Positions 33,393 through 44,331 of a stretch of 64,000 nt of DNA are shown piece after piece. The notes beneath the pieces are model-generated. The model was not told the origin of the DNA, ran no database searches, and saw only the letters and a program-made list of their open reading frames with translations. How positions within the stretch are numbered: position 1 is the first letter of the stretch; every line of letters starts with the position of its first letter. Where the stretch lies: the NCBI GenBank assembly GCA_002197995.1, contig NGZR01000001.1:5084001-5148000 (forward strand). The letters run 5' to 3'. This stretch comes from Gaeumannomyces sp. JS-464. Taxonomy: Eukaryota; Ascomycota; Sordariomycetes; Magnaporthales; Magnaporthaceae. The position numbers and the translations under genes are program-made.

Positions 33393-35347
33393 TGGCGGTT
33401 TGCCTTCGGCCACGTCAGATAATTATCAAAATATACCCTCTGGCCGGGTGAGGCGGCCGGCTTTATTCTCGCGTCGTTTATGCCGGATCTGAGTCAAACT
33501 GCTGGCGTACGCAAACCGCGAGCGAAATGCGGGTGCTGCGGCGTGCGACTGGTCGAAGGATGGAGCGATGTGGGAACCGGCGTGTTGGTGTGCACCAATG
33601 CTGTCTGTCAAACAAAGGAAAGCAGAAAGAGAGGAGACAAACGAGTGAAGGGACGTGTCGACAATGCACTCGAGTGACGGCTCGGGCAGTCCCTAGTCTG
33701 GTTGGGTGTATGCGCTCGCCAAGATTGACGCTGGACTCGAAAGCTGCTGGGGCGGGGAAGCTGCGTACTTTTGGTTACGTGACATGCGCCGGGAAGAGGC
33801 ATCTGTCGCGCGCAACGCAGCACCACAGAGCCGCAAGTCTCGCCCGGAGCTCTAGCGAGCAGCGCCAGGCCTCCCACCTTCCCACGAGGCAGCCGACAGG
33901 GTACCGATCCTTGAGCCAGGGGCCTTTTCAGCCCTAACTGCATCGGCTGGGGATCCCAATAAACAATGGCACGCGCCCATTGGCCAACCGCAGCTGCGAG
34001 CACACCATCGCTGCGACACAGCCCCCCTGTTCGTGCAAGGACCCCTGTTCATGGGATTTCCCATCAAGGGGCAAGGCAGATATCATCGTCGCTTGTGGGC
34101 TTTCCCATCTTCTCGCGATCTTCTTGCAACCCTCTGCCTCGACAGACAGCAAATACCGAGACTCGTCGCTGGGAGTATATAATGTCCTCCTCCTGAAACC
34201 CATGAGCAAGCCACCAGCTTGAGCTTGTGGAAACCTGGGGGAAGCGGGCGAGGCCTGTTTCAGGTGTCGATCAGCATTCAACATCAGCGTAAGGTGATGG
34301 AGCTTGGGGGGACAACAGGGAGCCTCGCCCATCGGAAGCTGGAGTATTCCATCATGTCAAAGCCCGCTTGTCGCTATTCAGAACAGAACTTCGATCCTGT
34401 CATCTGCCACGAAGCCCTGACGAATATTCACCTGTTCGTGATTTTCTTGGAATATTATAGGATGTTGCCCGTTGTATTAATTGTGAATCAAACAAATCAC
34501 AATTATTATTAATATCTTCATGTCCTCGGGCAAGTGCATATGCGCTGGGTACCTCTCTCACGCAGCATCACAAACACCTAACTACCATTAACCAGCTCCG
34601 TCGACATCGCAGCCTTGCCTACAGGCTATTCCGGTCATGTCCTCGACATCAAGCACCCTGCCACAGCAAGGCTCCACAAGCAGCTCCCAACCTGTAGAAA
34701 GGAGCCATCTTATAAGGTTACCAATTTCTACCCTAATTAACGAATTACCTACCTAATTTTGAATTTTCTGCTTGTCGCCTCGGTAGATTCATGTCCCTAA
34801 CGAACATGCTCACAGCCCAAGTAGCTCATTGCTGCGTACCAAGCGCGCATCAGCCACTATTAGCATATTGGCGACGTATATATACGACACAACTCCATTT
34901 TCGGACCGCCTGGTGCAGTTGCAGGAGGCTAGCAAAGAGGCAAGGGCTTAAGCTTTGCATTCCATACTTAATAATAATTGGAAAATAAATAATCCATCCA
35001 CTTAACAGGCTAGTCGCTTATGCAGTGATAAAAAGGGATGAAAAAAAAGGAAAAAACAGGTTACAATTATGTAAAGGCACCAGATTGCAAATTGGAAAGT
35101 TACCGTAACGATGCCATTAATGCTATCCTCCCACGGGCTACCCCCAATTTGGGGGTTACGATGGAAATATCAAAACACCCCTTTTATCCCGAATCAATCT
35201 TGAGAAGGGTAAAAGAATAAGCCATATAAAGTACACTTGTCTTCCCTGGCTCGCTTGCTAGGTCCCATGCTGCTCTAGTGTAATTTGTGACCTCCAGTCA
35301 TCCACTTTGGCCATTTCAACGCTTGGCTGCAGCCCTTCCGACCCTCG
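33393..35347. other. Gene-poor transition to the repeat block
   Basis: The first 600 bp are GC-rich and may be promoter of the minus-strand gene. From about 34,430 the sequence is A/T-rich with no coding pattern and no recognisable transposon domain. Confidence 0.4.
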
Positions 35348-35369
35348 TTAGTCTGCGGTGAACCTCAAG

Positions 35370-35965
35370 GCAGTTCCCACAGCGAGTGTGTCCAATAGCA
35401 GCGGATTCCGCCCGAGGGGCATGCCCACGAGGCTTTCGCCTCTGGACAGGGTTAGCGCTAGGCGACTACCTGAGCTCACATTGGGAATCATGCCTGCAGC
35501 CGTCGGCGAGACAAGGTCAACATCCTCGTCGCCCTTGGGTAAGGCTGGTGTCGGACCCCCCGCGCAGGCCCAGGTCAGCGATCCTCTGAGTAGCGAGTTT
35601 CGCCCGTCTGATAGGCCTCTTGCCGCCCGTTCCGCCTGTGGGCAGAGCAGCGCCGAGCCTCCTCTCCGGGCTCTGGCTGGGGACCCTGTGAAGAGTGGAT
35701 CTCGCCAGCGGGTTGAGCACTTCCGCCGTCGGGTAAGGTAAGGCGCCACCTGCCCAGGCTCGGGAGGTACCATGGGAGCAACAGGTCTCACAGGTGGAAC
35801 AAGCTCACGGCCCTTTCCGCCCTGAGGTAAGGGGGTGGCACCCGACCCGCCCGGGCCCGAGAGGGTACCATGCGAGCAGCGGGTTGAACACTCGCGCCGT
35901 CGGGTAAGGCAAGGGACCATCTGCCCAGGCTTGGGGAGGGTACCATGTGAGCAGCGGGTCTGACC
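35370..35965. repeat. Degenerate minisatellite at the edge of the transposon block
   Basis: Related units recur: ggtaccatg followed by a gagcagcgggt-like stretch at about 35767, 35866 and 35940; cgccgtcgggtaaggcaagg-like stretches at about 35726 and 35896; cacctgcccaggct-like stretches at 35745 and 35918. Units are about 75-170 bp and diverged, so it is an old GC-rich tandem array. Confidence 0.65.
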
Positions 35966-36384
35966 GGCGGGACAGGAACGGGTGTGCTACTCACGGTCGA
36001 CACAGGGGACTCACGATCCTCGCGATCATTGGCGCTCAAGATAGTATCATGAGCCGACCGTGCAAGCTGCACTGCCTTATCAGGGTCGCTCTCTCGGGGA
36101 TGTTGTTCTTGTTTCCGTGGCCATTTGCCAAAGAAGAGGAACTCCTCGTACTCGACCCGAGTGATGATGCCGTCCTTCAGATGCTGGGAAAGAGTGCCTT
36201 TGCCTTGCTTCCATCCGTCCCCAGTACCCTGCTCAGCACAGCCGTTAACCTTGGGGTTGCTAGCCATTGCTCGACTGCGGGTTTTAAAGGTATCCCTTTT
36301 GAGATACCCGAAAACAGTTTTGGTTGTAAAGTTAATCCATGGAAAATCCCCCGCCGGTTTAGCGGCACTTCCGTTTTCGGTCAA
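35788..36384 (-). CDS. Hypothetical 198-aa frame partly made of minisatellite
   Basis: An open frame from an ATG at 36384. Residues 1-110 look like ordinary protein (DGIITRVEYEEFLFFGKWPR, then ESDPDKAVQLARSAHDTIL). The last 70 residues are translated minisatellite (Pro/Ala/Arg-rich). I know no relative. It lies directly upstream of LINE fragment A on the opposite strand and could be a host gene end, a decayed gene or chance. Confidence 0.25.
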   Translation of the reverse strand: MTENGSAAKPAGDFPWINFTTKTVFGYLKRDTFKTRSRAMASNPKVNGCAEQGTGDGWKQGKGTLSQHLKDGIITRVEYEEFLFFGKWPRKQEQHPRESDPDKAVQLARSAHDTILSANDREDRESPVSTVSSTPVPVPPVRPAAHMVPSPSLGRWSLALPDGASVQPAARMVPSRARAGRVPPPYLRAERAVSLFHL

Positions 36385-36455
36385 TTCTCTTTTGGGTATA
36401 GCGCTTCCCGATTGGGCTTTCTAATTCGAGCAATCAATCACCTGGGTATCCACTC

Positions 36456-36963
36456 ACCTTCCTCGAATCCACCAATTCTTGGCATTGCGCTGTTAGTGCA
36501 CACTGCCAATTTGCATACAAATTCTTAACACCTGCCAATCCAGCAACCCAACACTAACAACACGCCCGCCAACGGCGCTGGCGACGGCACCATGCCGTTG
36601 CCAACGGCCCCCCCCTTAGCCAACAGGGTGGCGCACGCTCTTCTTAAGGGCCCCTCGGCCCGCAGGAGCGCGTCGCTGCCGCACCGGCCCCCGCGCTTTT
36701 TAGCGCATACGCACGCAAATACGCCGTCCCCGTTGCGAAACGCGCAACACCCGATAAAGCCCGAACAGGGCCAGGAAAACCTCCACGGCGTCGGTACTAA
36801 CATAAATGCCCCTTTCCCTTCCCCCTCGAGCCTAATAACACGCCCAATATACAACGCCCGGCTCCGGCCCCGACCATTTACGCGGCTGTGGCTCGTACGG
36901 GGTTTTAACAGCCCTAACTACGCGCATAAACCTTATAGGACCGTGCACCCCGGGGGTTCCGGG
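36456..36963 (+). mobile_element. LINE copy A: 5' fragment, internally deleted
   Basis: It begins with the same accttcctcgaat...caccaattcttggc start as copies C, D and E and follows their 5' region and ORF1 start (MPLPTAPP-like frame at 36592). About 280 bp present in copy D (around 52263-52546) are missing. The fragment stops at the solo LTR at 36964. Confidence 0.85.
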
Positions 36964-37405
36964 TGTTACGACCAGTATGCAGGCCCTAGGACAACAGGTC
37001 GAAAGGGGCTCCAGTGGTGCCCCACCCCGCACTAAAACACGTGAAGTCACGTGGTCCAAAAGGGATTTGTAGATTTGTAACAAAGCAATAAATCCAAAAG
37101 GGATTTGTGGATTTGTAACAAAGCAACAAATCCAAAAGGGATATGTGGATTTGTAGCAAAGCAACAGATCCAAAAAACTACTAGGGAAAGCAGTGTGTAT
37201 ATAAAGGATGGATTTCCTACTGTTTCAAGTAGTTTTAACTAAGGCTTCGGCATTAATTAACCTAAGTTAGCTCCCAGGCATCCCCTAGGGCAAGCAATTA
37301 GATTGTCCTTCTAAGTTACGTATACCCCTGTTCACCAGCACCAGCGAAACTGTCCTTTCCACCCCCGAAGTGCCTTACCCTAGGAGCAAACCCCTAATTG
37401 TAACA
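36964..37405. mobile_element. Solo LTR, 442 bp
   Basis: The termini are perfect 6-bp inverted repeats, TGTTAC and GTAACA. Inside are three 38-bp tandem repeats and a tgtatataaagg promoter-like motif near 37195. No internal domain is attached. The left flank is LINE ORF1 sequence and the right flank is LINE 5' sequence from a different place in the element, so no target duplication is present. It is a different family from the 222-bp LTRs of the gypsy element below. Confidence 0.7.
37055..37168. repeat. Three 38-bp direct repeats inside the solo LTR
   Basis: Units start with tccaaaaggga at 37055, 37093 and 37131 and differ at a few positions, mostly A/G changes. A partial fourth start lies at 37169. 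Confidence 0.9.
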
Positions 37406-37656
37406 CAACGGCGCTGGCGACGGCAACATGCCGTTGCTAACAGCCCCCCCTTCGGCTAATAGGGTGGCACGCACCCTCCTCGCCGGCCAAACGGCCTGGA
37501 GGAACGCGTCGCTGCCGCCCGGGCCCCCCCGCGCGCCAGCGTATCCGACCATGCCGTCCCTGTTGCGAAATTCGCAACACCCAATAGGGCTCGATTAAGG
37601 CCAGGAAAGCACTAACGACGGCAGCACCGGTACAAATGCCCCTTTCCCTTCCCCCC
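37406..37656 (+). mobile_element. LINE copy B, left part
   Basis: It starts inside the LINE 5' region (caacggcgctggcgacggcaac), not at the true element start, and runs to the gypsy insertion point. The same copy resumes at 44332. Confidence 0.85.
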
Positions 37657-37878
37657 TGTTATGGCGTGGCGGGCCCTCGCGGGCTTCCACCCCATTAAGG
37701 CCAGGGCACGGGGGTCACGTGGTGGCCATTGGCCCGTGCACCAATTGGCCGCACGGAAAACCCTGCCAATCAATCCCGGTGCTCCGCACCACTTTTTCTT
37801 TCCTGTTCCTTAGCTTTAAATAGCCTTAAGTCTAAGGTATATTGCAGCTAGCCTTTTTTCCCAACGGCAATCGTGACA
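37657..37878 (+). repeat. Left LTR of the gypsy element
   Basis: 222 bp, beginning tgttatggcg and ending caatcgtgaca. By hand alignment it differs from the right LTR at about 16 positions, all transitions. This copy keeps C or G at most of them. Confidence 0.93.
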
Positions 37879-40800
37879 ATCTAAAGCTCAACCCCAATTC
37901 CCTATTGCTTAGGAAGGCATTTAAAATATCCTTTACCGACCAAAACCCAAAAAAAACCAAACGCGTTTACCCGACGCAGCACCAGTCCAAACCGGACCCG
38001 GAAAAAACCCGCATTTGCAGGATAAAAAACAAAAAAAAGGCGTTACCATACGCATAGCAAAAATGGGCTCATTTCGGAAAAGCGCGCGACGAATAAAAAA
38101 AACGGCCCGCAAAACGATGCAATTCAACTTTAAAAAACTCGGAACGTCGACTCGGAACGCTTTGGGCGGCGATCGCCGTAGCTTTATTTTTACCGGCCGA
38201 AGTTATTCCCACATTAATATAAAGGCCGCCCGCATCGAGACTTTTAAAAAAGGCTTTTAAAGCGATATGAACGACGCTAAGGATATAAACGTAAAAGGCA
38301 ATAAAGCTTATATCGCGGCAAAAGTAAACCAAATTTGCTACGTAATAACCCTCGACGACCACGACCAAAAGATTAAAAATTAGGTCGAAAAGTCGGCAAT
38401 CCATTTTATAAAGGGTAGCAGGAAATCCCTTGCTTTCCATTTTTAAATGCTTTCCGAGGCCGGATAGCAAATTACGTTAGATTTAAACGGCGTTTGCGAT
38501 TTTAGCACTTTCGCTATTTTTTTTAAAATACACCTAATGGCTATTTTCGACGAAGTTAAATTGCGAAACCTTTTGCTAGCCGCTATTTAAGCTTAGCTCC
38601 GTTCGCTGTATTTTAAATGCAAAGGAATAAATAAAAATGTAAAAGCATTTTGGTAGTAAATTTAAAAGCTGGGCGAAGTTTCGAAGCAAACGACGGGAAT
38701 TACCAGTTCGGACGTTATTTAATAGCTGTTTAACCAAGCTAAGCAAAACTTTGATATTATTGCCGGCTTTTAAACGGGTTGCGAATTTCGGCACCTAAAA
38801 CAAGCAGTTTAAAAAGCAAATTAAAAAGGCCCTCGTTTTAAGCGCGGCTTTCGGAATTAACTTTCGACTTAGTATAAAAGGCGGAACCCCGGAAATAGTT
38901 ATGTTTTATATTTTTACAGCTTTAACGGGCTTTAAACCTCGCATAAAAAAACCCTTTGGTATATTATACTAAGGCAAATAAAAACGATATTAAATTTAAA
39001 ATTTAATATTAGCGTGTTAAAAAAAAGATGGCGGTAAACGCTTATGTATTTCAAACCGACGATAAGAAGTTTTTTTATATTAAATTTCGATTGGGAAGCA
39101 CGGCCGTTAAGGTTTTACAACCGTATTTTCGGGCTAACCATTTTAACTGCATTAACAGCTACCTCCGCTTAATAACGCATTTTTAACAAAAGCATTACGA
39201 CCCGGATACGGAAAAAACGCGCTTACGCGGAATGGAAAAAAACTTGCTATAAAACTAAGTAAAAATTTTAACGTTTTTAAGCGTAATTTTATTCGTTTTG
39301 CCGGAAAATGCCGAGTAGCTAAAAGAAATTAAAAAAGAAAGTTTTACGAGCGACTTTTTTCCGGCATAAAAATTTAAATAACTATGGTTTATTTTAATAG
39401 TATTATCGATTTTAACAAATTTTTGCGCACCGTTTAAAAGGTAACCTTCCGGTAAAAGTAAAACTAATAGGATCGAGCTGAAAAATTTAAAGCCGGCATA
39501 AACACCGGTACGAAAGGAAACGGTAACAGCCGCCCGCGATTCCCGGCGACCGGTTTGCTAAGTAAGCTATTTATAATTCCGTTTTTAACCCGACTTTTCT
39601 TCGAAAAAATAAAGAAATTTATCCAAAAAGGTCGTTGCTTTACTTGTAAAAGCTGGGATACATTTTTAAAATTTATCTTTCCAAAGTTATTATATAAAAC
39701 CGAAAAACGCGTTTTAATAAAATCGTTAGCAAATGCTAGTAATACCAGTTAAATTATAAAACGCTTAAAGCCGGAAAAACCGAAAGCGGTTTGGAAAACG
39801 CTTAATTTTAAAGCAATTAAATTTTATTTTAAAAATATGTATATCGGCATTTGGTTTAAACGGGAAAATACCATTTAATTTTTTTTCCAAATATTTAAAT
39901 AGCAATTTAATAATAATAAACTGCTTAATTTTACAAAATGGACTTTTTTTTTTACTATTGCGCTAATTAACATTAAAACGAACGGTTATATTTTCGTTAG
40001 CTTGCGATTTGCGAAAAAAATGCGAAGGAATTTTAAAGCCGTATAATCGTTAATTTCGAATTCCAAATTGTAAAAGGATATTAAAACGAAGGAGTTTAAT
40101 TAGTAAACGTAACGTTGTTTTTCCATTTACGAATTTAAAGCCGAAGCATTTTCAAATAGCCTATACTAGTCCTCGATATAAAGCAAAATGTTATTATCGG
40201 CCGCAAATTTTTGGATTACTATAATACCGTAATAAATTGCCGCTATTAAATGCTGCTTTTTCCAAACCATATGCTTTTAACGCCCGCTTTCGCCGATATT
40301 TATATGGACGAATCCGGAAAGCTGCTTTCGAACCCGGTTTAAAATAAAAAGTGTTTAAGCGAAACCGCCGTATGGAAATCGAAAACAAACGCCGTACGGC
40401 AAACTGCTATAGCGATTAGTACTAAACCGTTATAAAAAAAAAAATTAGCGAGCTGGTAACCAAACGGCCCGAAAAGCCCGCAACGGAAAAACCGAAGCAG
40501 TTTAAACGTGTGTAGTTTATTTTGCTAAAAAAAAACCCCAAAAAGTTATCCGGATGGGAAAAGGGCATTGCTAAAATGCAAAAGGCATTTACGAACGATA
40601 TTTTAGCCGAGCTTTCGAAGCGCGAGCTTATTTTTTTCGTAAAGCTCGAAACTAAAAAAAAGCGCTTCGAATAAAACGGTTAAAGCTATTATATTATAGC
40701 AAGGGATGCCGTGGGATAGTACAAAAAAAATCGATATCGCTTGTTTAAAAGCCGTAAGCTTTCACAAAATAGCGTTTTTTAAAAAAAACTAAAGTTTTTA

Positions 40801-41254
40801 CTATAACTTTTTACGAAATTAACCGTTTTATCCAAAATAAAAAGGAAATAAAATATAAATTAAAAAACCTTTTACCATACGATAAAAAGGAGTTTAAGCA
40901 AAAAGCTTAAAACGCGGTGTTTGCAAAATACCACGACTTATTCCGCAATTTTAGCAAAGCGAACTTTAACGAACTGCTTTCGAAAAAGCCGAAGGTTAAC
41001 CATTTTATTAATTTGGAAAGCGACTTTTAAACGTTAAAATTTAGCCCATTATATAAAATAACGTTAAAAGAATTAAAAACGTACCGATAATACCTTTAAA
41101 AAACCTCCATAAGGGGTTTTTAAAATTAAGCACCGCTTTATAAGCAGCGTTTATCCTATTTGCGAAAAAGGTTAACGAAGGATTTTAATTATGCGTAAAT
41201 TATCGAAAGCTTAACGTATTAATTAAAAAGGACGTTTATTTATTGCTTTTAATC

Positions 41255-41560
41255 GAAAAAACGCTGGCCAAGATTAAATAAGCACGGATTTTTACTAAAA
41301 TCGATATCCGTTAAGCCTTTTACCGCATTCGTATAACGAAAGGCATAAAAAACCTAACAATTTTCCGGACGAAATACGAAACGTTCCGGTATAAGGTTTT
41401 CCCGTTCGGCCTTATAAATGGATTTGCCATTTTTTAAAAATTTATTAACTTAATATTAATAAAATACCTAAACGATTTTTATTCGGCTTATATTAACGAT
41501 ATTTTTTTAGTTCGATAATTTTAACGAGCACCGAACTTACGTAAAAAAAGTGCTCGAAAA
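41255..41560 (+). pseudogene. Gypsy reverse transcriptase remnant
   Basis: Translation with stops gives LAKIK, FTKIDIR, AFYRIRITKG, KYETFRYKVFPFGL and YINDIFL. These match the family blocks KLDIRxAFxxIR, FGLxNAPxxFQ and YxDD (the first Asp changed to Asn). Confidence 0.85.
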
Positions 41561-42624
41561 GCTTTAAAAAGCCGGCTTTTAAACGGATATTAAAAAATGC
41601 GAATTCCATATAACCCGCACGAAATTCCTCGGGTTTATTATCGGAATTAAAAGCATTAAAGTCGACCCCGATAAAATTACCGCTATCCGCGATTGGAAAA
41701 AGCCGACCACCGTTAAAAAAATTTAATTTTTTTTAGTTTTTGCAACTTTTATAAAAAGTTCGTACCGGAGTATAGCAGGTTAGCCAAATCGTTAACGGGT
41801 TTAACTAGAAAAAACGTCCCGTTTTTATAGAAAAACCCTTAGCAAAAAGCGTTCGACGATTTAAAACGACGATTGTTATTAGCCTTTATATTGCGCCATT
41901 TTAAGCAGAATTTGGAAACTCGGGTTAAAATAAACGCGTTTAACGAAATAATAGCCGGCGTATTAAACTAGCTATTTAAAAACGGGGATTAACACCCAAT
42001 TGCTTTTTTTTTAAAAATTATAACGCCGGCGAAATACAATTACAAAGCATATAATAAAAACTTTTGGCCGTAATTCGAGCTTTAAAAGCATAGCGTTCCG
42101 AACTGGTAAAATTGCTAAAGCTTTTCCTCGTCGTTATTAACCATAAAGCGTTTAAATATTTTTTAACTAAAAAATTGCTTAATATAAGGCAGGCAAGCTG
42201 GGCGGATTTTATAGCTTAATATTATTTCGAAATCACGTACCGGCCGGGATTTAAAAACGCCGCCGCAAACGTTTTAACAAAAAAAACGGAAAAGCTAGCA
42301 ACGCAAAAGGAAAAGCGGGACGCCGAGCGCATTATAAAAGTTTTCCGCTATTGCGAAACCGGAGTAAACGAAATTTTCGTGCTGGATTTAAAAAAGGCCT
42401 TCCCGATAAATAAGCCGAGTATTGCAAACAGCACGGTTAAAAGGATAATACTCGCGGACAAAATGTTAAAAGCAAATTTAATAGCCATTTCGCTTTCCTC
42501 GGATAAGCAAAAGGCTATTAACGGGAAGTTTAAGTAAACGACCATTACCGAGGGATACCTCCTTCGTTACGGCAAACTGGTAATGCCGAAAGAAAAAAAT
42601 CCGACCTTAGTTATTAAAGTAATA

Positions 42625-43265
42625 CGGGAGGCTTATAATAGCTTGGCCACGAAACACCCCGGCCGGAATTAAACGAAACGGTTAATCACTGCCTAATATT
42701 AATAACCGGGCATAACCGCGAACGTCGATCGTTATATTAATAATTGCTTTTGCCGATTATTAAAGCGACCAAAAAATAAAACACTAAAATTGCTACATTT
42801 AATCCTAATCTTTTACCAGCAAAGGTAATATTTAATTATTAATTTTAAAGCAATGCCTTTTTCCCGTAAAAGTTACGATAATGCCTTTATAATTATAAAT
42901 GCGTTTTCCAAAAAGTTTTAAACCGTTCCATATAAAAAAACGGCTATAGCTAAAAACGCAACCATAATGTTTTACGAAGGATTATAGCGAATTTAGGGAC
43001 CTCCAATTACCGTAAAATTAAACCGAAGCCCCTAATTCGTATCGGCTTTTACCGATAAGCTGGCGGCCGTTTTAGGCATAAATTAAAAACTTTCCAATTT
43101 AAAACATTTATAATCGGCCGGCTAAGCGGAAATTATAAACGCTTATTTAAATTAGCGATTACGAATATTCGTTAATTACTTCCAAAACGATTAGGACAAG
43201 GCGATCCCGGTTTTAAACTGGATGCAAACCTCGCTCCCTTATAAAACGCTAAATGGCATATCCTT
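42625..43265 (+). pseudogene. Gypsy integrase remnant
   Basis: A zinc-binding HHCC region is visible as ATKHPGRN, later PGITANVDRYINNC and FC. The core follows with GPPITVKLNRSP, FVSAFTDKLAAVLG and the late block LNWMQTSLPYKTLNG. Stops occur where Trp and Gln belong. Confidence 0.8.
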
Positions 43266-43739
43266 ATACGAGAATAACAACTAGCTCCCTCCTATTATGC
43301 CATTTCGATTGGAAGCGTCGCACGAAGAAGTTCGGTAGTAATGGCGGCCGCGGAACGAATTACCCGCGCAAAGGCTTAGGCGCTTATAAATCGATTGCAA
43401 AAGTACGCCGAAACGGCCAAAAACACTTTGCAAAAAAGCCAAAACCGCATAACGCAATAAGCTAATAAATACCGAAAAAAGCCGGATTTCGGTGTTAACG
43501 ACTAAGTGTTTATCTTCCGCAAAACTAGCTTTACGGATCGCCCTGCCGACAAGTTAAACTTCTTTATAACAAAAAAACATTTTTTAATTAAGGCTAAAAA
43601 GGGGCATTTTTATAAGCTCGAAATGCCAAAAGGCTAAAAAGGATTAACGGTATACTATGCAAACCGCTTGCGCAAATACAGCAATAACCTAATAAAAGGG
43701 CAAAAGCTACCAAAACCGGCAGCCGAATACGTAAACGAA

Positions 43740-43880
43740 AAGGGAAAAGAGAAATGGGTGGTGGATTATATAAAGTCGTTACGGGTTTATTACGGCAAAC
43801 TATAGTACCAAATCGAATGGAAAGGATAAAACCTCGACCCGGCCTAATACCCGGCCGAAAACTTTAAAAAGCGCTTAAGG
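43740..43880 (+). pseudogene. Gypsy chromodomain remnant
   Basis: The frame reads KWVVDYIKSLRVYYGKL, a stop, YQIEWKG, a stop, NLDP and YPAENFK. This fits a chromodomain (VxxI..SR...YxVxWKGY....WxPAENF) at the C-terminus of integrase, which places the element among chromoviruses. Confidence 0.8.
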
Positions 43881-44095
43881 TTTTAAGAAAATATTACGAG
43901 GCTTACCTTTAATAGCCAGGCCTTTCGGCGCGGCTAAAGCAGTGGGAAGCAGCATATAAAACCGGGACGGAAAACCCGGCCTACAAAAACGATAACCGAC
44001 CGGCGAAAGGCTAGGAAGCCTTAAAGTACGCCTTCCGGCAGCGCCGAAGTAAAAAACCATAATGCGGGAATTGATGTATTGCCGACGCTTTTGTT

Positions 44096-44109
44096 AAGGG
44101 AGGGGGTAA
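44096..44109 (+). other. Polypurine tract of the gypsy element
   Basis: aagggagggggtaa lies directly before the right LTR, in the normal place for plus-strand priming. Confidence 0.7.
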
Positions 44110-44331
44110 TGTTATAGCGTGGCGGGCCTTCGCGGGCTTTTACCCTATTAAGGCCAGGGCACGGGGGTTACGTGGTGGCTATTAGCCCGTGCACCAATTG
44201 GCCGCACGGAAAACCCTGCCAATTAATCCCGGTGTTCCGCACCACTTCTTCTTTCCTATTTCTTAGCTTTAAATAGCCTTAAGTTTAGGGTATATTGCAG
44301 CTAGCCTTTTTTCCCAACGGCAATCGTAACA
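44110..44331 (+). repeat. Right LTR of the gypsy element
   Basis: 222 bp, beginning tgttatagcg and ending caatcgtaaca. It carries T or A at most of the positions that differ from the left LTR, mainly at CpA/TpG sites, so it has taken more RIP-like change. Confidence 0.93.

Larger units (their letters stand above)
37657..44331 (+). mobile_element. Chromodomain Ty3/gypsy retrotransposon, 6.7 kb, RIP-mutated, nested in LINE copy B
   Basis: Two 222-bp LTRs (TG...CA) flank a strongly A/T-rich interior. The degenerate pol order is reverse transcriptase, RNase H region, integrase, chromodomain, which is the gypsy order. Every domain is broken by TAA/TAG codons where Trp or Gln is expected, and Asp is often read as Asn, the signature of C-to-T/G-to-A change. 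A polypurine tract precedes the right LTR. Five bases left (ccccc) and right (ccctt) of the element could be a C-to-T-altered target duplication. I found no clear tRNA primer binding site after the left LTR. No intact protein can be made. Confidence 0.92.

Noticed and set aside
37055..37168. CRISPR-like direct repeats
   Set aside because: The units are contiguous without spacers, in a eukaryotic LTR; no cas genes are present.
37879..37920. tRNA primer binding site of the gypsy element
   Set aside because: The sequence after the left LTR shows no clear match to a tRNA 3' end; it may be destroyed by mutation, so I do not annotate it.
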